DNA of 64,000 nucleotides, taken from Streptomyces sp. NBC_01267 (lineage in GTDB: Bacteria > Actinomycetota > Actinomycetes > Streptomycetales > Streptomycetaceae). The DNA is taken from the NCBI RefSeq assembly GCF_036241575.1, contig NZ_CP108455.1:1874501-1938500 (forward strand), given 5' to 3'. Under the pieces are notes generated by a model that saw nothing but the letters and a program-made list of their open reading frames with translations, made no database searches and had not been told where the DNA came from. Each line of letters begins with the position of its first letter. Within the stretch, counting starts at the first letter, position 1. The position numbers and the translations under genes were made by a program. Below are positions 25,666-35,181 of the stretch, piece after piece.

Positions 25666-26922
25666 TCAGAACGCGGCGGGCCGCAGCCGGGCCGTTTCCG
25701 CGGGTGCGGCGGGCACCTGCTTGCCGTTCGTCAGCGCGCTGCCCTTGGCCCACTTGGCCCAGGACACGTTCCAGTCCCCGAAGCCGTTGTCGAACGGCGT
25801 CATCGTGTCGCCGTCGCTGCCGACGACGTCGACGATGTCGCCCTGGCGCACGTGGCTGAAGAACCAGGAGGCGTTGTCCGTGCTCATCCCGGTGCAGCCG
25901 TGGCTGGTGTTGGCACTCCCCTGCGAGCCCACGGACCACGGCGCGGCGTGGACGTACTCCCCGCTCAGTGTGACCTGTGTCGCGTAGTAGACCGGCAGGT
26001 CGTACGAGTCCGAACTCCCGGCGGCGATACCGATGCTGGCGCTGGTCATGCGTACGAAGTACTGCTTGCCCAGCACGACCTTGACGCCGTTGCGGGTGGA
26101 GAAGCCCGCCTTGCCGGTGGTCACCGGAATGGTGTTGATCACTTCGCCGTTGCGGGTGACCGTCATTTCGTGCGACGACGCGTCCGTGACGGCCACGAGA
26201 CGGTCGCCGGTGGTCAGCTTGAGCGGCTTGGCGTCGCCGCCGTAGAGCTTGCCCGCCACTTTTATCCCGTTCAGGTTGCTGTGCACGTCGATCGTGGCGT
26301 GTGCGGGCCAGTACTCCTTCGGGCGGTAGTGCAGCGTCTTGCTGTCCACCCAGTACCAGGCGCCTTCGACGGACGGTACCGAGTCGACCTTCAGGGCACG
26401 CTCGACCTGGGCCCTGGCGGCCTTGTCCTTGACCGGGGCGCTGAGTTGGGCGGTGACGGGCTGTCCGACGCCGTACTCGCCCGCCTTGGGCCCGAAGGTG
26501 ACGTTGAGCCGGTCGGCGGCGGGAGCCGTGTCGAACGTGGTCGTCTTCGCGCCCGGCGAGCCGTCCTCGTCCTCGGTGGCGACGCGCACCGTGTAGTGCG
26601 CGCCTGCGGCCAGCGGGGCCGTGCTGTGCCACCTGCTGCCGTCCGCCGAGAGTTCGCCCGCCAGTTGGCGTCCTGTGCTGTCCGAGGCGGTCACATCGGT
26701 GATGCGACCGCCGTCATCCTTGGAGGTGACTTCGAGCGGCTTGTCCGGGTCCACCTTGCCGCTGCCGCCGGGGCCGCTGAACGAGATGTCGTCGGCGGCG
26801 TTGTACGGCGGCGCGGAGAGCGGATTGTTGGGGGAGCCGCCGCACGCGGTCGCCGTCGCCCCCAGGGACACGACCAGCAGTGTGCAGCTCAGGACCGTAC
26901 GGAATCGAGGTGCGTGGCTCAT
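25666..26922 (-). CDS. L,D-transpeptidase lipoprotein
   Basis: 418 aa. A lipoprotein signal peptide ends at ATACG (Cys near 27). Two Ig-like domains (about 45-255) precede the YkuD catalytic domain, with HGC (His341, Cys343) in SHGCTGMSTDNA. These enzymes make 3-3 crosslinks in peptidoglycan and are the targets of carbapenems. The ATG follows a TAACGT box (26929-26934, minus strand) by 6 nt, supporting leaderless translation from this start rather than the GTG two codons upstream. Confidence 0.93.
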   Translation of the reverse strand: MSHAPRFRTVLSCTLLVVSLGATATACGGSPNNPLSAPPYNAADDISFSGPGGSGKVDPDKPLEVTSKDDGGRITDVTASDSTGRQLAGELSADGSRWHSTAPLAAGAHYTVRVATEDEDGSPGAKTTTFDTAPAADRLNVTFGPKAGEYGVGQPVTAQLSAPVKDKAARAQVERALKVDSVPSVEGAWYWVDSKTLHYRPKEYWPAHATIDVHSNLNGIKVAGKLYGGDAKPLKLTTGDRLVAVTDASSHEMTVTRNGEVINTIPVTTGKAGFSTRNGVKVVLGKQYFVRMTSASIGIAAGSSDSYDLPVYYATQVTLSGEYVHAAPWSVGSQGSANTSHGCTGMSTDNASWFFSHVRQGDIVDVVGSDGDTMTPFDNGFGDWNVSWAKWAKGSALTNGKQVPAAPAETARLRPAAF

Positions 26923-26977
26923 AAGCACACGTTATGAAGATCTCCCGGTAACGGCACGCCGGATGACTGCAAACGAG

Positions 26978-27010
26978 GAGGCCCGGACACCTGAATGGCG
27001 TCCGGGCCTC
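26978..27010 (-). terminator. terminator of the ctaCDF operon
   Basis: Perfect 11-bp arms (26978-26988 and 27000-27010) with an 11-nt loop, 18 nt after the ctaF stop. Confidence 0.8.
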
Positions 27011-27028
27011 TCGTGCGGTGGAGCGGTC

Positions 27029-27427
27029 CTACTGGTTCTGGTTCTCTCCGCGGTAGAACTCGAACACCCAGCCCCAGAGGCCGATCACGACGAGCGGCGC
27101 CGAGAAGTACAGCAGCCACCAGCCCATCGCGATGGCCAGGAAGGCGAGCGCACCGCCGATGGCCAGCGAGATCGGCTGCCAGCTGTGCGGGGCGAAGAAC
27201 CCGACCTCACCGGCGTCGTCCGCGACGTCGGCCTCCTTGTCGTCCATCGCGCCGGCATCGATCCGCTTGGCCGTGAAGGCCAGGTAGAAGCCGATCATGA
27301 TGCTCAGCCCGAAGGCCATGAAGAGTGCCGTGGTACCGGCTGCCTCCTTCGACCACACGCCGTAGACGACCGCTACGGCGAGGATGAAGACGGCCAGCCA
27401 GATGAACATCTTTCCCTGGACCTTCAC
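27029..27427 (-). CDS. ctaF: cytochrome c oxidase subunit IV (actinobacterial type)
   Basis: 132 aa. It has four membrane helices in two hairpins joined by an acidic loop ([20 protein letters not shown]). This is the small actinobacterial subunit of the aa3 oxidase. The ATG overlaps the ctaD stop by 4 nt, and it is the last gene of ctaC-ctaD-ctaF. Confidence 0.95.
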   Translation of the reverse strand: MKVQGKMFIWLAVFILAVAVVYGVWSKEAAGTTALFMAFGLSIMIGFYLAFTAKRIDAGAMDDKEADVADDAGEVGFFAPHSWQPISLAIGGALAFLAIAMGWWLLYFSAPLVVIGLWGWVFEFYRGENQNQ

Positions 27428-29157
27428 TTGCCCGCCTCCTTGCCACCGGCGAGGGCCGCTTCGGCACCGTGGTTCTCGAGCTGGTCGAGAGCCGCGATCT
27501 CAGGGTGGTGCAGGTCGAACGCCGGGGATTCGGAACGGATCCGCGGCAGGGTGGTGAAGTTGTGCCGGGGCGGCGGGCAGGACGTCGCCCATTCGAGCGA
27601 ACGCCCGTAGCCCCACGGGTCGTCGACCTCGATCTTCTTCCCGTACTTGGCGGTCTTCCAGACGTTGTAGAAGAACGGCAGGATCGACAGGCCCAGCAGG
27701 AAGGAGCTGATGGTCGAGATCGTGTTGAGCGTGGTGAAGCCGTCAGCGGCGAGGTAGTCCGCGTAACGCCGCGGCATGCCCTCGACACCCAGCCAGTGCT
27801 GCACCAGGAACGTGCCGTGGAAGCCCACGAACAGCGTCCAGAAGGTGATCTTGCCCAGTCGCTCGTCCAGCATCTTGCCGGTGAACTTCGGCCACCAGAA
27901 GTGGAATCCGGAGAACATCGCGAAGACCACGGTGCCGAAGATGACGTAGTGGAAGTGCGCGACGACGAAGTACGAGTCGGAGACGTGGAAGTCCATCGGG
28001 GGCGAGGCCAGGATCACGCCGGTCAGACCACCGAAGGTGAAGGTGATCAGGAAGCCGACGGCCCAGAGCATCGGTGTCTCGAAGGACAGCGACCCCTTCC
28101 ACATCGTGCCGATCCAGTTGAAGAACTTCACACCGGTCGGCACTGCGATCAGGAAGGTCATGAAGGAGAAGAACGGCAGCAGCACACCGCCGGTGACGTA
28201 CATGTGGTGCGCCCACACCGTCACCGAAAGACCGGCGATCGAAATGGTGGCGGCGACCAGGCCGATGTATCCGAACATCGGCTTTCTGGAGAACACTGGA
28301 ATCACTTCGGAAATAATTCCGAAGAATGGCAACGCGATGATGTACACCTCTGGATGGCCGAAGAACCAGAAGAGGTGTTGCCATAGGAGCGCGCCGCCAT
28401 TTGACGCATCGAATACATGAGCGCCGAACTTGCGGTCCGCCTCCAGCGCGAAGAGTGCGGCGGCGAGGACCGGGAAGGCCAGCAGGACCAGAACACCGGT
28501 CAGCAGGACGTTCCACACGAAGATCGGCATCCGGAACATCGTCATGCCGGGCGCGCGCATGCAGATGATCGTGGTGATGAAGTTGACCGAACCGAGGATC
28601 GTGCCGAAGCCGGAGAAGGCCAGACCCATGATCCACATGTCGGCACCCACACCCGGCGAGCGGACGGCGTCCGACAGCGGGGAGTAGGCGAACCAGCCGA
28701 AGTCGGCCGCGCCCTGCGGGGTGATGAAGCCACCGACCGCGATGAGCGAGCCGAAGAGGTACAGCCAGTACGCGAACATGTTCAGCCGCGGGAACGCCAC
28801 ATCGGGCGCGCCGATCTGCAACGGCATGATCCAGTTCGCGAACCCGGCGAACAACGGCGTCGCGAACATCAGCAGCATGATCGTGCCGTGCATCGTGAAC
28901 GCCTGGTTGAACTGCTCGTTCGACACGATCTGCGTGCCCGGACGGGCCAGCTCGGCCCGCATCACGAGGGCCAGCACACCGCCGATGCAGAAGAACGCGA
29001 ACGAGGTGACCAGATACATCGTGCCGATCGTCTTGTGGTCAGTGGTGGTCAGCCACTTGATGACGACGTTTCCCGGCTCTTTGCGCCGTACCGGCAGCTC
29101 GCTCTCGTAGGAGTCGTTTGCTGCCGCGGCACCCTGGGGTTCGTTGAGGATGCTCAC
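27424..29157 (-). CDS. ctaD: cytochrome c oxidase subunit I
   Basis: 577 aa, 12 membrane helices. It is the catalytic subunit carrying heme a and the heme a3-CuB centre. The HPEVY motif in [16 protein letters not shown] gives the CuB His and the cross-linked Tyr, and [10 protein letters not shown] supplies the heme a3/a ligands. It reduces oxygen to water and pumps protons. GTG start overlapping the ctaC stop by 4 nt. Confidence 0.97.
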   Translation of the reverse strand: MSILNEPQGAAAANDSYESELPVRRKEPGNVVIKWLTTTDHKTIGTMYLVTSFAFFCIGGVLALVMRAELARPGTQIVSNEQFNQAFTMHGTIMLLMFATPLFAGFANWIMPLQIGAPDVAFPRLNMFAYWLYLFGSLIAVGGFITPQGAADFGWFAYSPLSDAVRSPGVGADMWIMGLAFSGFGTILGSVNFITTIICMRAPGMTMFRMPIFVWNVLLTGVLVLLAFPVLAAALFALEADRKFGAHVFDASNGGALLWQHLFWFFGHPEVYIIALPFFGIISEVIPVFSRKPMFGYIGLVAATISIAGLSVTVWAHHMYVTGGVLLPFFSFMTFLIAVPTGVKFFNWIGTMWKGSLSFETPMLWAVGFLITFTFGGLTGVILASPPMDFHVSDSYFVVAHFHYVIFGTVVFAMFSGFHFWWPKFTGKMLDERLGKITFWTLFVGFHGTFLVQHWLGVEGMPRRYADYLAADGFTTLNTISTISSFLLGLSILPFFYNVWKTAKYGKKIEVDDPWGYGRSLEWATSCPPPRHNFTTLPRIRSESPAFDLHHPEIAALDQLENHGAEAALAGGKEAGK

Positions 29158-30119
29158 AGGTTGTTCGTCTCCGCGTTCTTGGCGTGGCCAGTCTGCGCGA
29201 TCCCGGCGGGGATGTAGCCCTTCTGGTGCTCATTCGCCAGGTCCTTGAGGTGCTGCTTGTAGCGCTCCGGAGAGACGACCTTCACATTGAAGAGCATCCG
29301 GGAGTGGTCTACGCCGCAGAGCTCAGCGCACTTGCCCCTGAAGGTGCCTTCCTGGTTGGGAGTCACCTCGAAGGAGTTGGTGTGGCCCGGAACAACGTCC
29401 ATCTTCATGAGGAACGGCACCACCCAGAAGTCATGGATGACGTCGCGCGAAGTCAGAACGAAGCGGACCTTCTCCCCCTTCGGCAGCCACAGGGTGGGAC
29501 CCGGGTTGCCGTTCTGCGGGTTCCGGGTTGCCGGAGTGCCGACGTCGTAGACGCCTTCGGCCCCCTTGGGGAATTGCTTGGTGAAGCGGTCCGGAATGTC
29601 GGACAGCTCAGCGGTCTTCGCAGCGTTGCCCGTGGCCGGGTTCCCATCCACGTCCTCGATGTAGTTGAAGCCCCAGCTCCACTGGAAGCCGACCACGTTG
29701 ACCGTGTGGGCGGGCTTCGGCGAGAGGCTGAGCAACTTCGACTCATCGCGGGCGGTGAAGTAGAAGAGCACCGAGACGATGATGAGGGGGACCACGGTGT
29801 ACAGCGCCTCGATGGGCATGTTGTACCGCGTCTGCGGAGGTACCTCCACCTTGGTCCGGCTACGCCGGTGGAAGATGACACTCCAGATGATCAACCCCCA
29901 CACCAGCACGCCCGTGGCGAGCGCTGCCGCCCACGAGCCCTGCCAGAGGGAGAGGATCCGAGGTGCCTCTTCCGTTACCGGGGTGGGCATACCAAGGCGG
30001 GGGAAATCCTTGTACGAGCAACCTGTAGCGGTCACAAGGATCAGGCCCGCAGTCAGCACCTGCGGCAGCTTCCGCCGCATCGGGCGCCGCGACGAGCGGT
30101 CGGAGCCGTTGGGACTCAC
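29154..30119 (-). CDS. ctaC: cytochrome c oxidase subunit II
   Basis: 321 aa from a GTG after GGGAAGG. A lipoprotein-like signal (about 19-35, ATGCS) is followed by two membrane helices (about 57-125) and an extracytoplasmic cupredoxin domain with the CuA motif [12 protein letters not shown]. It accepts electrons from the QcrC hemes. A later in-frame ATG (13 codons in) could also serve. It heads ctaC-ctaD-ctaF. Confidence 0.96.
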   Translation of the reverse strand: MSPNGSDRSSRRPMRRKLPQVLTAGLILVTATGCSYKDFPRLGMPTPVTEEAPRILSLWQGSWAAALATGVLVWGLIIWSVIFHRRSRTKVEVPPQTRYNMPIEALYTVVPLIIVSVLFYFTARDESKLLSLSPKPAHTVNVVGFQWSWGFNYIEDVDGNPATGNAAKTAELSDIPDRFTKQFPKGAEGVYDVGTPATRNPQNGNPGPTLWLPKGEKVRFVLTSRDVIHDFWVVPFLMKMDVVPGHTNSFEVTPNQEGTFRGKCAELCGVDHSRMLFNVKVVSPERYKQHLKDLANEHQKGYIPAGIAQTGHAKNAETNNL

Positions 30120-30199
30120 GTAGCGCCTTCCCGAGAGTCTCGCCCGTGCGGCCGGCTGCGGCCGCATCGAGGTCGGTCGCCGGTCCTGCTCCGGGCAGG

Positions 30200-30226
30200 G
30201 GTTTGGATGTTTATGCGGACCAAACC
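30200..30226. promoter_or_regulatory. 7-bp inverted repeat upstream of ctaC
   Basis: GGTTTGG (30200-30206) and CCAAACC (30220-30226) flank a 13-nt AT-richer spacer in the 260-bp divergent region between ctaC and the desulfurase-TusA gene. It is operator-like, about 80 nt before ctaC. The regulator is unknown. Confidence 0.4.
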
Positions 30227-30379
30227 CTACTGGAGGCCATTTGGGGCCGCGCGGGGAGGGTGCCCAACGCGCCGTCCGACACCCCGAAGGGGTGGAATCC
30301 CGGCTTCCGGCGGCGATCTGACGGTCTCTCCCCTGACGGTGCGGACCGGCCGCGCGAGGGCGGCGGCTAGCGTGGCGCC

Positions 30380-31795
30380 GTGCCCTACTTCGATGCCGCC
30401 TCCTCCGCGCCTCTGCACCCCGTCGCACGTCAGGCCCTGCAAGCCTCCCTGGACGAAGGCTGGGCCGATCCGGCCCGCCTGTACCGGGAAGGGCGGCGGG
30501 TGCGGCTGCTGCTCGACGCGGCGCGGGAGGCGGCGGCCGAGGCGGTCGGGTGCCGCCCCGACGAACTCGTGTTCACCTCTTCCGGGACCCGCGCGGTCCA
30601 CTCAGGAATTGCCGGAGCACTTTCTGGGCGTCGGCGTGTCGGCGGCCACCTGGTGGTGTCGGCGGTCGAACACTCTTCGGTACTCCACTCGGCCGCCGCC
30701 CACGAGGCGGCCGGCGGTTCGGTGACCGAGGTGGCGGTGGGGCGGGCCGGGGCGGTGACCCCGGACGCGTACGCCGCCGCGCTGACCGGGACCACCGCCC
30801 TGGCGTGTCTGCAGTCCGCGAACCACGAGGTCGGCACGGAACAGCCGGTCGCCGAGGTCGCCGAGGCGTGCCGGGAGGCGGGTGTGCCGCTGCTGGTGGA
30901 CGCGGCGCAGTCGCTGGGGTGGGGGCCGGTACGGGGCGCCTGGTCGCTGCTCGCCGCGAGTGCGCACAAATGGGGCGGACCGGCCGGAGTGGGGCTGCTC
31001 GCCGTACGGAAGGGTGTGAGGTTCGTCCCTCAAGGCCCGGCCGACGAGCGGGAGTCCGGGCGGGCAGCCGGCTTCGAGAACGTCCCGGCGATCGTGGCCG
31101 CGGCGGCGTCGCTGCGCGTGGTCCGGGCCGAGGCGGACGCCGAAGGGGTGCGGCTGCGGGGGCTGGTGGACCGGATCAGGGCCCGGGTGCCGGAGCTGGT
31201 GCCCGATGTCGAGGTGGTCGGCGATCCGCTGCGGCGGCTGCCGCATCTCGTGACGTTCTCCTGTCTCTATGTCGACGGGGAGACTCTGCTGCACGAGTTG
31301 GACCGGGCCGGTTTCTCCGTGTCGTCCGGTTCGTCCTGCACCAGCAGCACGCTGACGCCCAGTCATGTGCTGCGGGCGATGGGGGTGCTCTCCGAGGGGA
31401 ACGTACGGATCTCCCTGCCGGTCGGCACGGCCGAGGAGGACGTGGAGCGGTTCCTGGCGGTGCTGCCGGGGGTGGTCCGCTCGGTACGGGCGCGGCTGGG
31501 CGTCGGCGACGCGGCCGGGACTCCGGCGGAGCCGGTGCCGGAAGCGGCACCGGACTCCGGGGCCGGGGTGGACGCGCTCGTGGTGGACGCGCTCGGCAAG
31601 CGGTGCCCGATCCCGGTGATCGAGCTCGCCAAGGTGATCGGGAAGGTACCGGTCGGCGGGGTGGTGACGGTGCTCTCGGACGACGAGGCGGCCCGGCTGG
31701 ACGTACCGGCGTGGTGCGAGATGCGCGGGCAGGGATACGAGGGGGCGCACCCGGCCGACGGGGGTACCGCCTACCGGGTGCGCCGGGTGTCCTGA
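30380..31795 (+). CDS. cysteine desulfurase fused to a TusA sulfurtransferase domain
   Basis: 471 aa. Residues 1-375 form a class V aminotransferase of the NifS/IscS type with PLP Lys197 (SAHKWGGPAG) and the active Cys320 in SSGSSCTSSTLTPSHVL. Residues about 398-471 are a TusA/SirA domain with the RCPIPVIELAK motif (Cys409). IscS normally hands persulfide to a separate TusA in tRNA thiolation and other sulfur transfer; here donor and carrier are one chain. GTG start, 6 nt after a TAGCGT box (30368-30373), probably leaderless. Confidence 0.94.
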   Translation: MPYFDAASSAPLHPVARQALQASLDEGWADPARLYREGRRVRLLLDAAREAAAEAVGCRPDELVFTSSGTRAVHSGIAGALSGRRRVGGHLVVSAVEHSSVLHSAAAHEAAGGSVTEVAVGRAGAVTPDAYAAALTGTTALACLQSANHEVGTEQPVAEVAEACREAGVPLLVDAAQSLGWGPVRGAWSLLAASAHKWGGPAGVGLLAVRKGVRFVPQGPADERESGRAAGFENVPAIVAAAASLRVVRAEADAEGVRLRGLVDRIRARVPELVPDVEVVGDPLRRLPHLVTFSCLYVDGETLLHELDRAGFSVSSGSSCTSSTLTPSHVLRAMGVLSEGNVRISLPVGTAEEDVERFLAVLPGVVRSVRARLGVGDAAGTPAEPVPEAAPDSGAGVDALVVDALGKRCPIPVIELAKVIGKVPVGGVVTVLSDDEAARLDVPAWCEMRGQGYEGAHPADGGTAYRVRRVS

Positions 31796-31808
31796 GCGCC
31801 CCGTCGGG

Positions 31809-32783
31809 TTACGGGAGGTGGGACTGCACCTCGGTGGCCGCCTCGTGGCCGTACGCCTTGGTGAAGCGGTCCATGAAGTTGGTGCGGCTCAGCGTGTACT
31901 CCTGGGTGCCCACCGTCTCGATCACCAGCGTCGCCAGCATGCAGCCGACCTGCGCCGCGCGCTCCAGGCTGACGCCCCAGGCGAGGCCCGACAGGAAGCC
32001 CGCGCGGAACGCGTCGCCGACGCCCGTCGGGTCGGCCTTGGTCTCCTCCTCCGCGCAGCCGACGACGATCGGGGCCTCGCCGACGCGGTCGATACGGACG
32101 CCCTGGGCGCCGAGCGTGGTGACCCGGTGGCCGACCTTGGCCAGGATCTCCTCGTCGGTCCAGCCGGTCTTGGACTCGATGAGCCCCTTCTCGTACTCGT
32201 TGGAGAAGAGGTAGGTGGCGTCCGCGAGGAGCGTACGGATGTCCTCGCCGCTCATCCGGGCGATCTGCTGCGAGAAGTCCGCGGCGAAGGGGATCGAGCG
32301 GGTGCGGCACTCCTCCGTGTGGCGGAGCATCGCCTCGGGGTCGTCCGCGCCGATCAGCACCAGGTCCAGTCCGCCGACGCGCTCGGCGACCGACTGGAGC
32401 TCGATCAGGCGGGCCTCACTCATGGCGCCCGTGTAGAAGGAACCGATCTGGTTGTGGTCGGCGTCGGTGGTGCACACGAAGCGGGCGGTGTGCAGGACCT
32501 CCGAGATCCGGACCGCCCTGGTGTCCACGCCGTGGCGGTCGAGCCAGGCACGGTACTCGTCGAAGTCCGAGCCGGCCGCGCCGACCAGGATCGGGCGGGT
32601 GCCGAGCTGGCCCATGCCGAAGCAGATGTTGGCGCCGACGCCTCCCCGCCGTACGTCGAGATTGTCGACGAGGAAGGAGAGCGAGACCGTGTGGAGCTGG
32701 TCGGCGACCAGCTGGTCGGCGAAGCGGCCGGGGAAGGTCATGAGGTGGTCGGTGGCGATGGAGCCGGTGACTGCGATGCGCAC
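31809..32783 (-). CDS. PfkB-family carbohydrate/nucleoside kinase
   Basis: 324 aa ribokinase-like enzyme. The N-terminal VTGSIATDH, the RRGGVGANICFGMGQLG glycine-rich signature, and the C-terminal DPTGVGDAFRAGF with the catalytic Asp are present. Candidate substrates are adenosine, ribose or another sugar; actinobacterial proteins like this are often called adenosine kinases, but that is not proven here. GTG start with AGGAG about 11 nt upstream. The stop is 13 nt from the convergent desulfurase-TusA stop. Confidence 0.92.
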   Translation of the reverse strand: MRIAVTGSIATDHLMTFPGRFADQLVADQLHTVSLSFLVDNLDVRRGGVGANICFGMGQLGTRPILVGAAGSDFDEYRAWLDRHGVDTRAVRISEVLHTARFVCTTDADHNQIGSFYTGAMSEARLIELQSVAERVGGLDLVLIGADDPEAMLRHTEECRTRSIPFAADFSQQIARMSGEDIRTLLADATYLFSNEYEKGLIESKTGWTDEEILAKVGHRVTTLGAQGVRIDRVGEAPIVVGCAEEETKADPTGVGDAFRAGFLSGLAWGVSLERAAQVGCMLATLVIETVGTQEYTLSRTNFMDRFTKAYGHEAATEVQSHLP

Positions 32784-32913
32784 GGCGAAGACACTCCTGC
32801 GGAGGAGGGAGGCGGACACCTCACGCTACCGGTTCGTACACCACGGGCCGAAGGGGCGAAACTACCCGATAGTAGGGCTTTCTTCGCATGCGTCCTGTGC
32901 TTACGGTTCTGAT

Positions 32914-33111
32914 ATGTCGAACTCCATCGCCCGGCCCGAGCCCGAAGCAGACCTGAACGACCTGCGCGGCGACTGCGCGCGCATGGCACCGCACTGGGTG
33001 GCGCCCCCGAGTGCCGCGCCCGCCCCGGTCCCCCCGTCGCACATCCACGGGGTCACGGTCCCGCCCGCCTCCGCGCGGCTGATCGACGGGATGTCCGAGT
33101 ACGGGGACTGA
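32914..33111 (+). CDS. small conserved protein of unknown function
   Basis: 65 aa, Pro- and Ala-rich, soluble, with no recognisable domain. A TACGGT box (32902-32907) ends 6 nt before the ATG and there is no Shine-Dalgarno, suggesting a leaderless transcript. Codon use is typical of the region. It lies divergent from the PfkB kinase and upstream of a secreted protein gene. I cannot assign a role. Confidence 0.62.
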   Translation: MSNSIARPEPEADLNDLRGDCARMAPHWVAPPSAAPAPVPPSHIHGVTVPPASARLIDGMSEYGD

Positions 33112-33279
33112 ACCGCGCCCGGTGGCACCACGCCACTGATCCGCACAGCCGCCCCCCGCAGCTGAAACGCTCCGGGAGATCCGAGGGAACCGTGTGCTCC
33201 CCCGCCCCGTCCCACCGGTGTTCCTTCTTACGGAGGACATGACATACGGGACACGGCAGCGGAGTCGAAGGAGCATGCG

Positions 33280-34701
33280 GTGAGCAGTGAGCGACCCGAA
33301 CACGACACAGCACGTCCCCGTGGGCGGCGGTCCCCCGCGGTCGTCACCTCGGTGGCGGCGGCGGTACTGCTGGCCGGGGGCGGCGGGGCCTACTGGGCCT
33401 CCGCGTCCGTCGGCGGCGGCAGTACGGAGAGCAGCGGCGGCAGCGGCCCGCCCCCGCTCGCCCTGGACAGCGCGGCGCAGCACGGCGGCCCCGTCACCGG
33501 TATCGCGCCCGGCGAGCCGGACCCCGGCGGAACCGTCTACCGCGCCCGGGGCCCGCTTCCCGCCGGACCGGGCAAGGCTCCGGTGTACCGCGCCGACGGC
33601 GCCGTCACCGCGGCCGAGGTGACCCGGCTCGCCCAGGCGCTCGGCGTGACGGGCACGCCCCGGCTGGTGGGTACGTCCTGGAGGGTCGGCGCCGACAAGG
33701 ACGGTTCGGGGCCGCTGCTCCAGGTCGCCCAGCAGGCGCCCGGCACCTGGACCTACGCCAGGTTCGGCAGCGGAGGGAGCGACAACTGCCCCCAGGGGAA
33801 GGGCTGTTCGGCCGACGGGACCGCGCCGGGCGGCAGCGGTACGGCGGTGAGCGAGCAGGCGGCGAAGGCCGCAGCCGCTCCGGTACTGAAGGCGCTGGGG
33901 CAGGACGACGCGAAGCTCGACGCCGGGCAGTTGACGGGTTCGGTGCGGGTGGTGAACGCCGACCCGAAGGTCGGCGGACTGCCCACCTACGGCTGGGCGA
34001 CCGGGCTCCGGATCGGCTCGTCCGGCCAACTGGTCGGCGGCAGCGGGCAGTTGAAGGAACCGGTCAAGGGGGCCGAGTATCCGCTGGTCGGCACCGCCGA
34101 GGCGCTGAAGCAGCTGAACGCGCCCGCGGTGGGGGCAGGAAAGAGCGGCAGCTGCGCCACCGTCGAACCGCTCGCCGAGGGCGTCACGCCCGGTCCGGGC
34201 AGCGAGAAGTCCTGTGGACCCTCCTCCCGCTCCCCCGAGCGCACGCCGGTGACCATCGACCGTGCGGAGCTGGGGCTCGCGGCGCAGCTGGTCGGCGGGC
34301 GGCAGACGCTCGTACCGTCATGGCTGTTCGAGACGGAGCCGACGGGCGACGCCCGGCTCCGCACGGTCACGGCGACGGCGGTGGATCCCCGCTACCTGAC
34401 GCACCCCGAACCGCCGCCGGGGCGCAACCACCCGGGTACGGACCAGAAGCTGAAGTCCTACAGCACCGACGGGCGGAGTCTGACGGTGCACTTCTGGGGC
34501 GGGGTGTGCGGTACGTACGACGCGCGGGCGAGCGAGAGCAAGGGCGCGGTACGGGTGACGGTCGACGGACCGAACCGCGAGCCGGGGAAGATCTGTGTCG
34601 CGCTGGCCAAGGACGTGACGCAGACGGTCACCCTGGACCAGCCGCTGGGCAGCCGGAAGGTCGTCGACGCGGCGAGCGGTGACGCGGTCCCGCAGTTGTA
34701 G
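33280..34701 (+). CDS. membrane-anchored extracytoplasmic protein, unknown function
   Basis: 473 aa, GTG with GAAGGAG upstream. A cytoplasmic Arg-rich tail is followed by one membrane helix (about 20-40), a Gly/Ser linker, then a large extracytoplasmic region with no motif I recognise. Three cysteine pairs in the second half (including SCATVEP, KSCGPS and GVCGTYD...KICVAL) suggest disulfides. It may be a cell-wall-associated scaffold or sensor, but the sequence does not decide. Confidence 0.85.
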   Translation: MSSERPEHDTARPRGRRSPAVVTSVAAAVLLAGGGGAYWASASVGGGSTESSGGSGPPPLALDSAAQHGGPVTGIAPGEPDPGGTVYRARGPLPAGPGKAPVYRADGAVTAAEVTRLAQALGVTGTPRLVGTSWRVGADKDGSGPLLQVAQQAPGTWTYARFGSGGSDNCPQGKGCSADGTAPGGSGTAVSEQAAKAAAAPVLKALGQDDAKLDAGQLTGSVRVVNADPKVGGLPTYGWATGLRIGSSGQLVGGSGQLKEPVKGAEYPLVGTAEALKQLNAPAVGAGKSGSCATVEPLAEGVTPGPGSEKSCGPSSRSPERTPVTIDRAELGLAAQLVGGRQTLVPSWLFETEPTGDARLRTVTATAVDPRYLTHPEPPPGRNHPGTDQKLKSYSTDGRSLTVHFWGGVCGTYDARASESKGAVRVTVDGPNREPGKICVALAKDVTQTVTLDQPLGSRKVVDAASGDAVPQL

Positions 34702-34722
34702 CGGGCGGCACGGCGGAGCGAA

Positions 34723-34763
34723 AAGGCGGCGGCCCCCAGGATCATCCCGGGGGCCGCCGCCTT
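34723..34763. terminator. bidirectional terminator
   Basis: Perfect 15-bp arms (34723-34737 and 34749-34763) flanked by A and T residues, between the convergent stops at 34701 and 34825. Confidence 0.88.
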
Positions 34764-34824
34764 CGCGTGTGCTTCGTGCGTCCTCGGCGGACGCGCACCA
34801 GCTGGTACAGGCCTGGGCCAGGCC

Positions 34825-35181
34825 CTAGCTGAACGAGTCGCCGCAGGCGCAGGAGCCGGAGGCGTTCGGGTTGTCGATGGTGAAGCCCTGCTTCTCGATG
34901 GTGTCGACGAAGTCGACGGAGGCGCCACCCAGGTACGGGGCGCTCATCCGGTCGGTGACGACCTTGACTCCACCGAAGTCCTTGACCACATCGCCGTCGA
35001 GCGAGCGCTCGTCGAAGAAGAGCTGATAGCGGAGGCCCGAGCAGCCGCCCGGCTGAACGGCGACGCGCAGGGCGAGGTCGTCACGGCCTTCCTGGTCGAG
35101 CAGGGCCTTGACCTTGGACGCGGCGGCGTCGGACAGGAGGATGCCGTCACTCACCGTGGTCTTCTCGTCCGATACGGACAT
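34825..35181 (-). CDS. erpA: A-type iron-sulfur carrier (ErpA/IscA/HesB family)
   Basis: 118 aa. The three conserved cysteines are Cys47 (PGGCSG) and Cys111/Cys113 (GSCACGDSF). It delivers Fe-S clusters to apo-enzymes. GGGAG lies 8 nt before the chosen ATG; a GTG three codons upstream lacks a site. It is divergent from nadA, which encodes a 4Fe-4S enzyme and is a plausible client, and close to the desulfurase-TusA gene. Confidence 0.94.
   Translation of the reverse strand: MSVSDEKTTVSDGILLSDAAASKVKALLDQEGRDDLALRVAVQPGGCSGLRYQLFFDERSLDGDVVKDFGGVKVVTDRMSAPYLGGASVDFVDTIEKQGFTIDNPNASGSCACGDSFS

Noticed and set aside
30120..30379. Rex operator controlling the oxidase genes
   Set aside because: No TTGTGAA-N4-TTCACAA-like site occurs in this region or upstream of ctaE.
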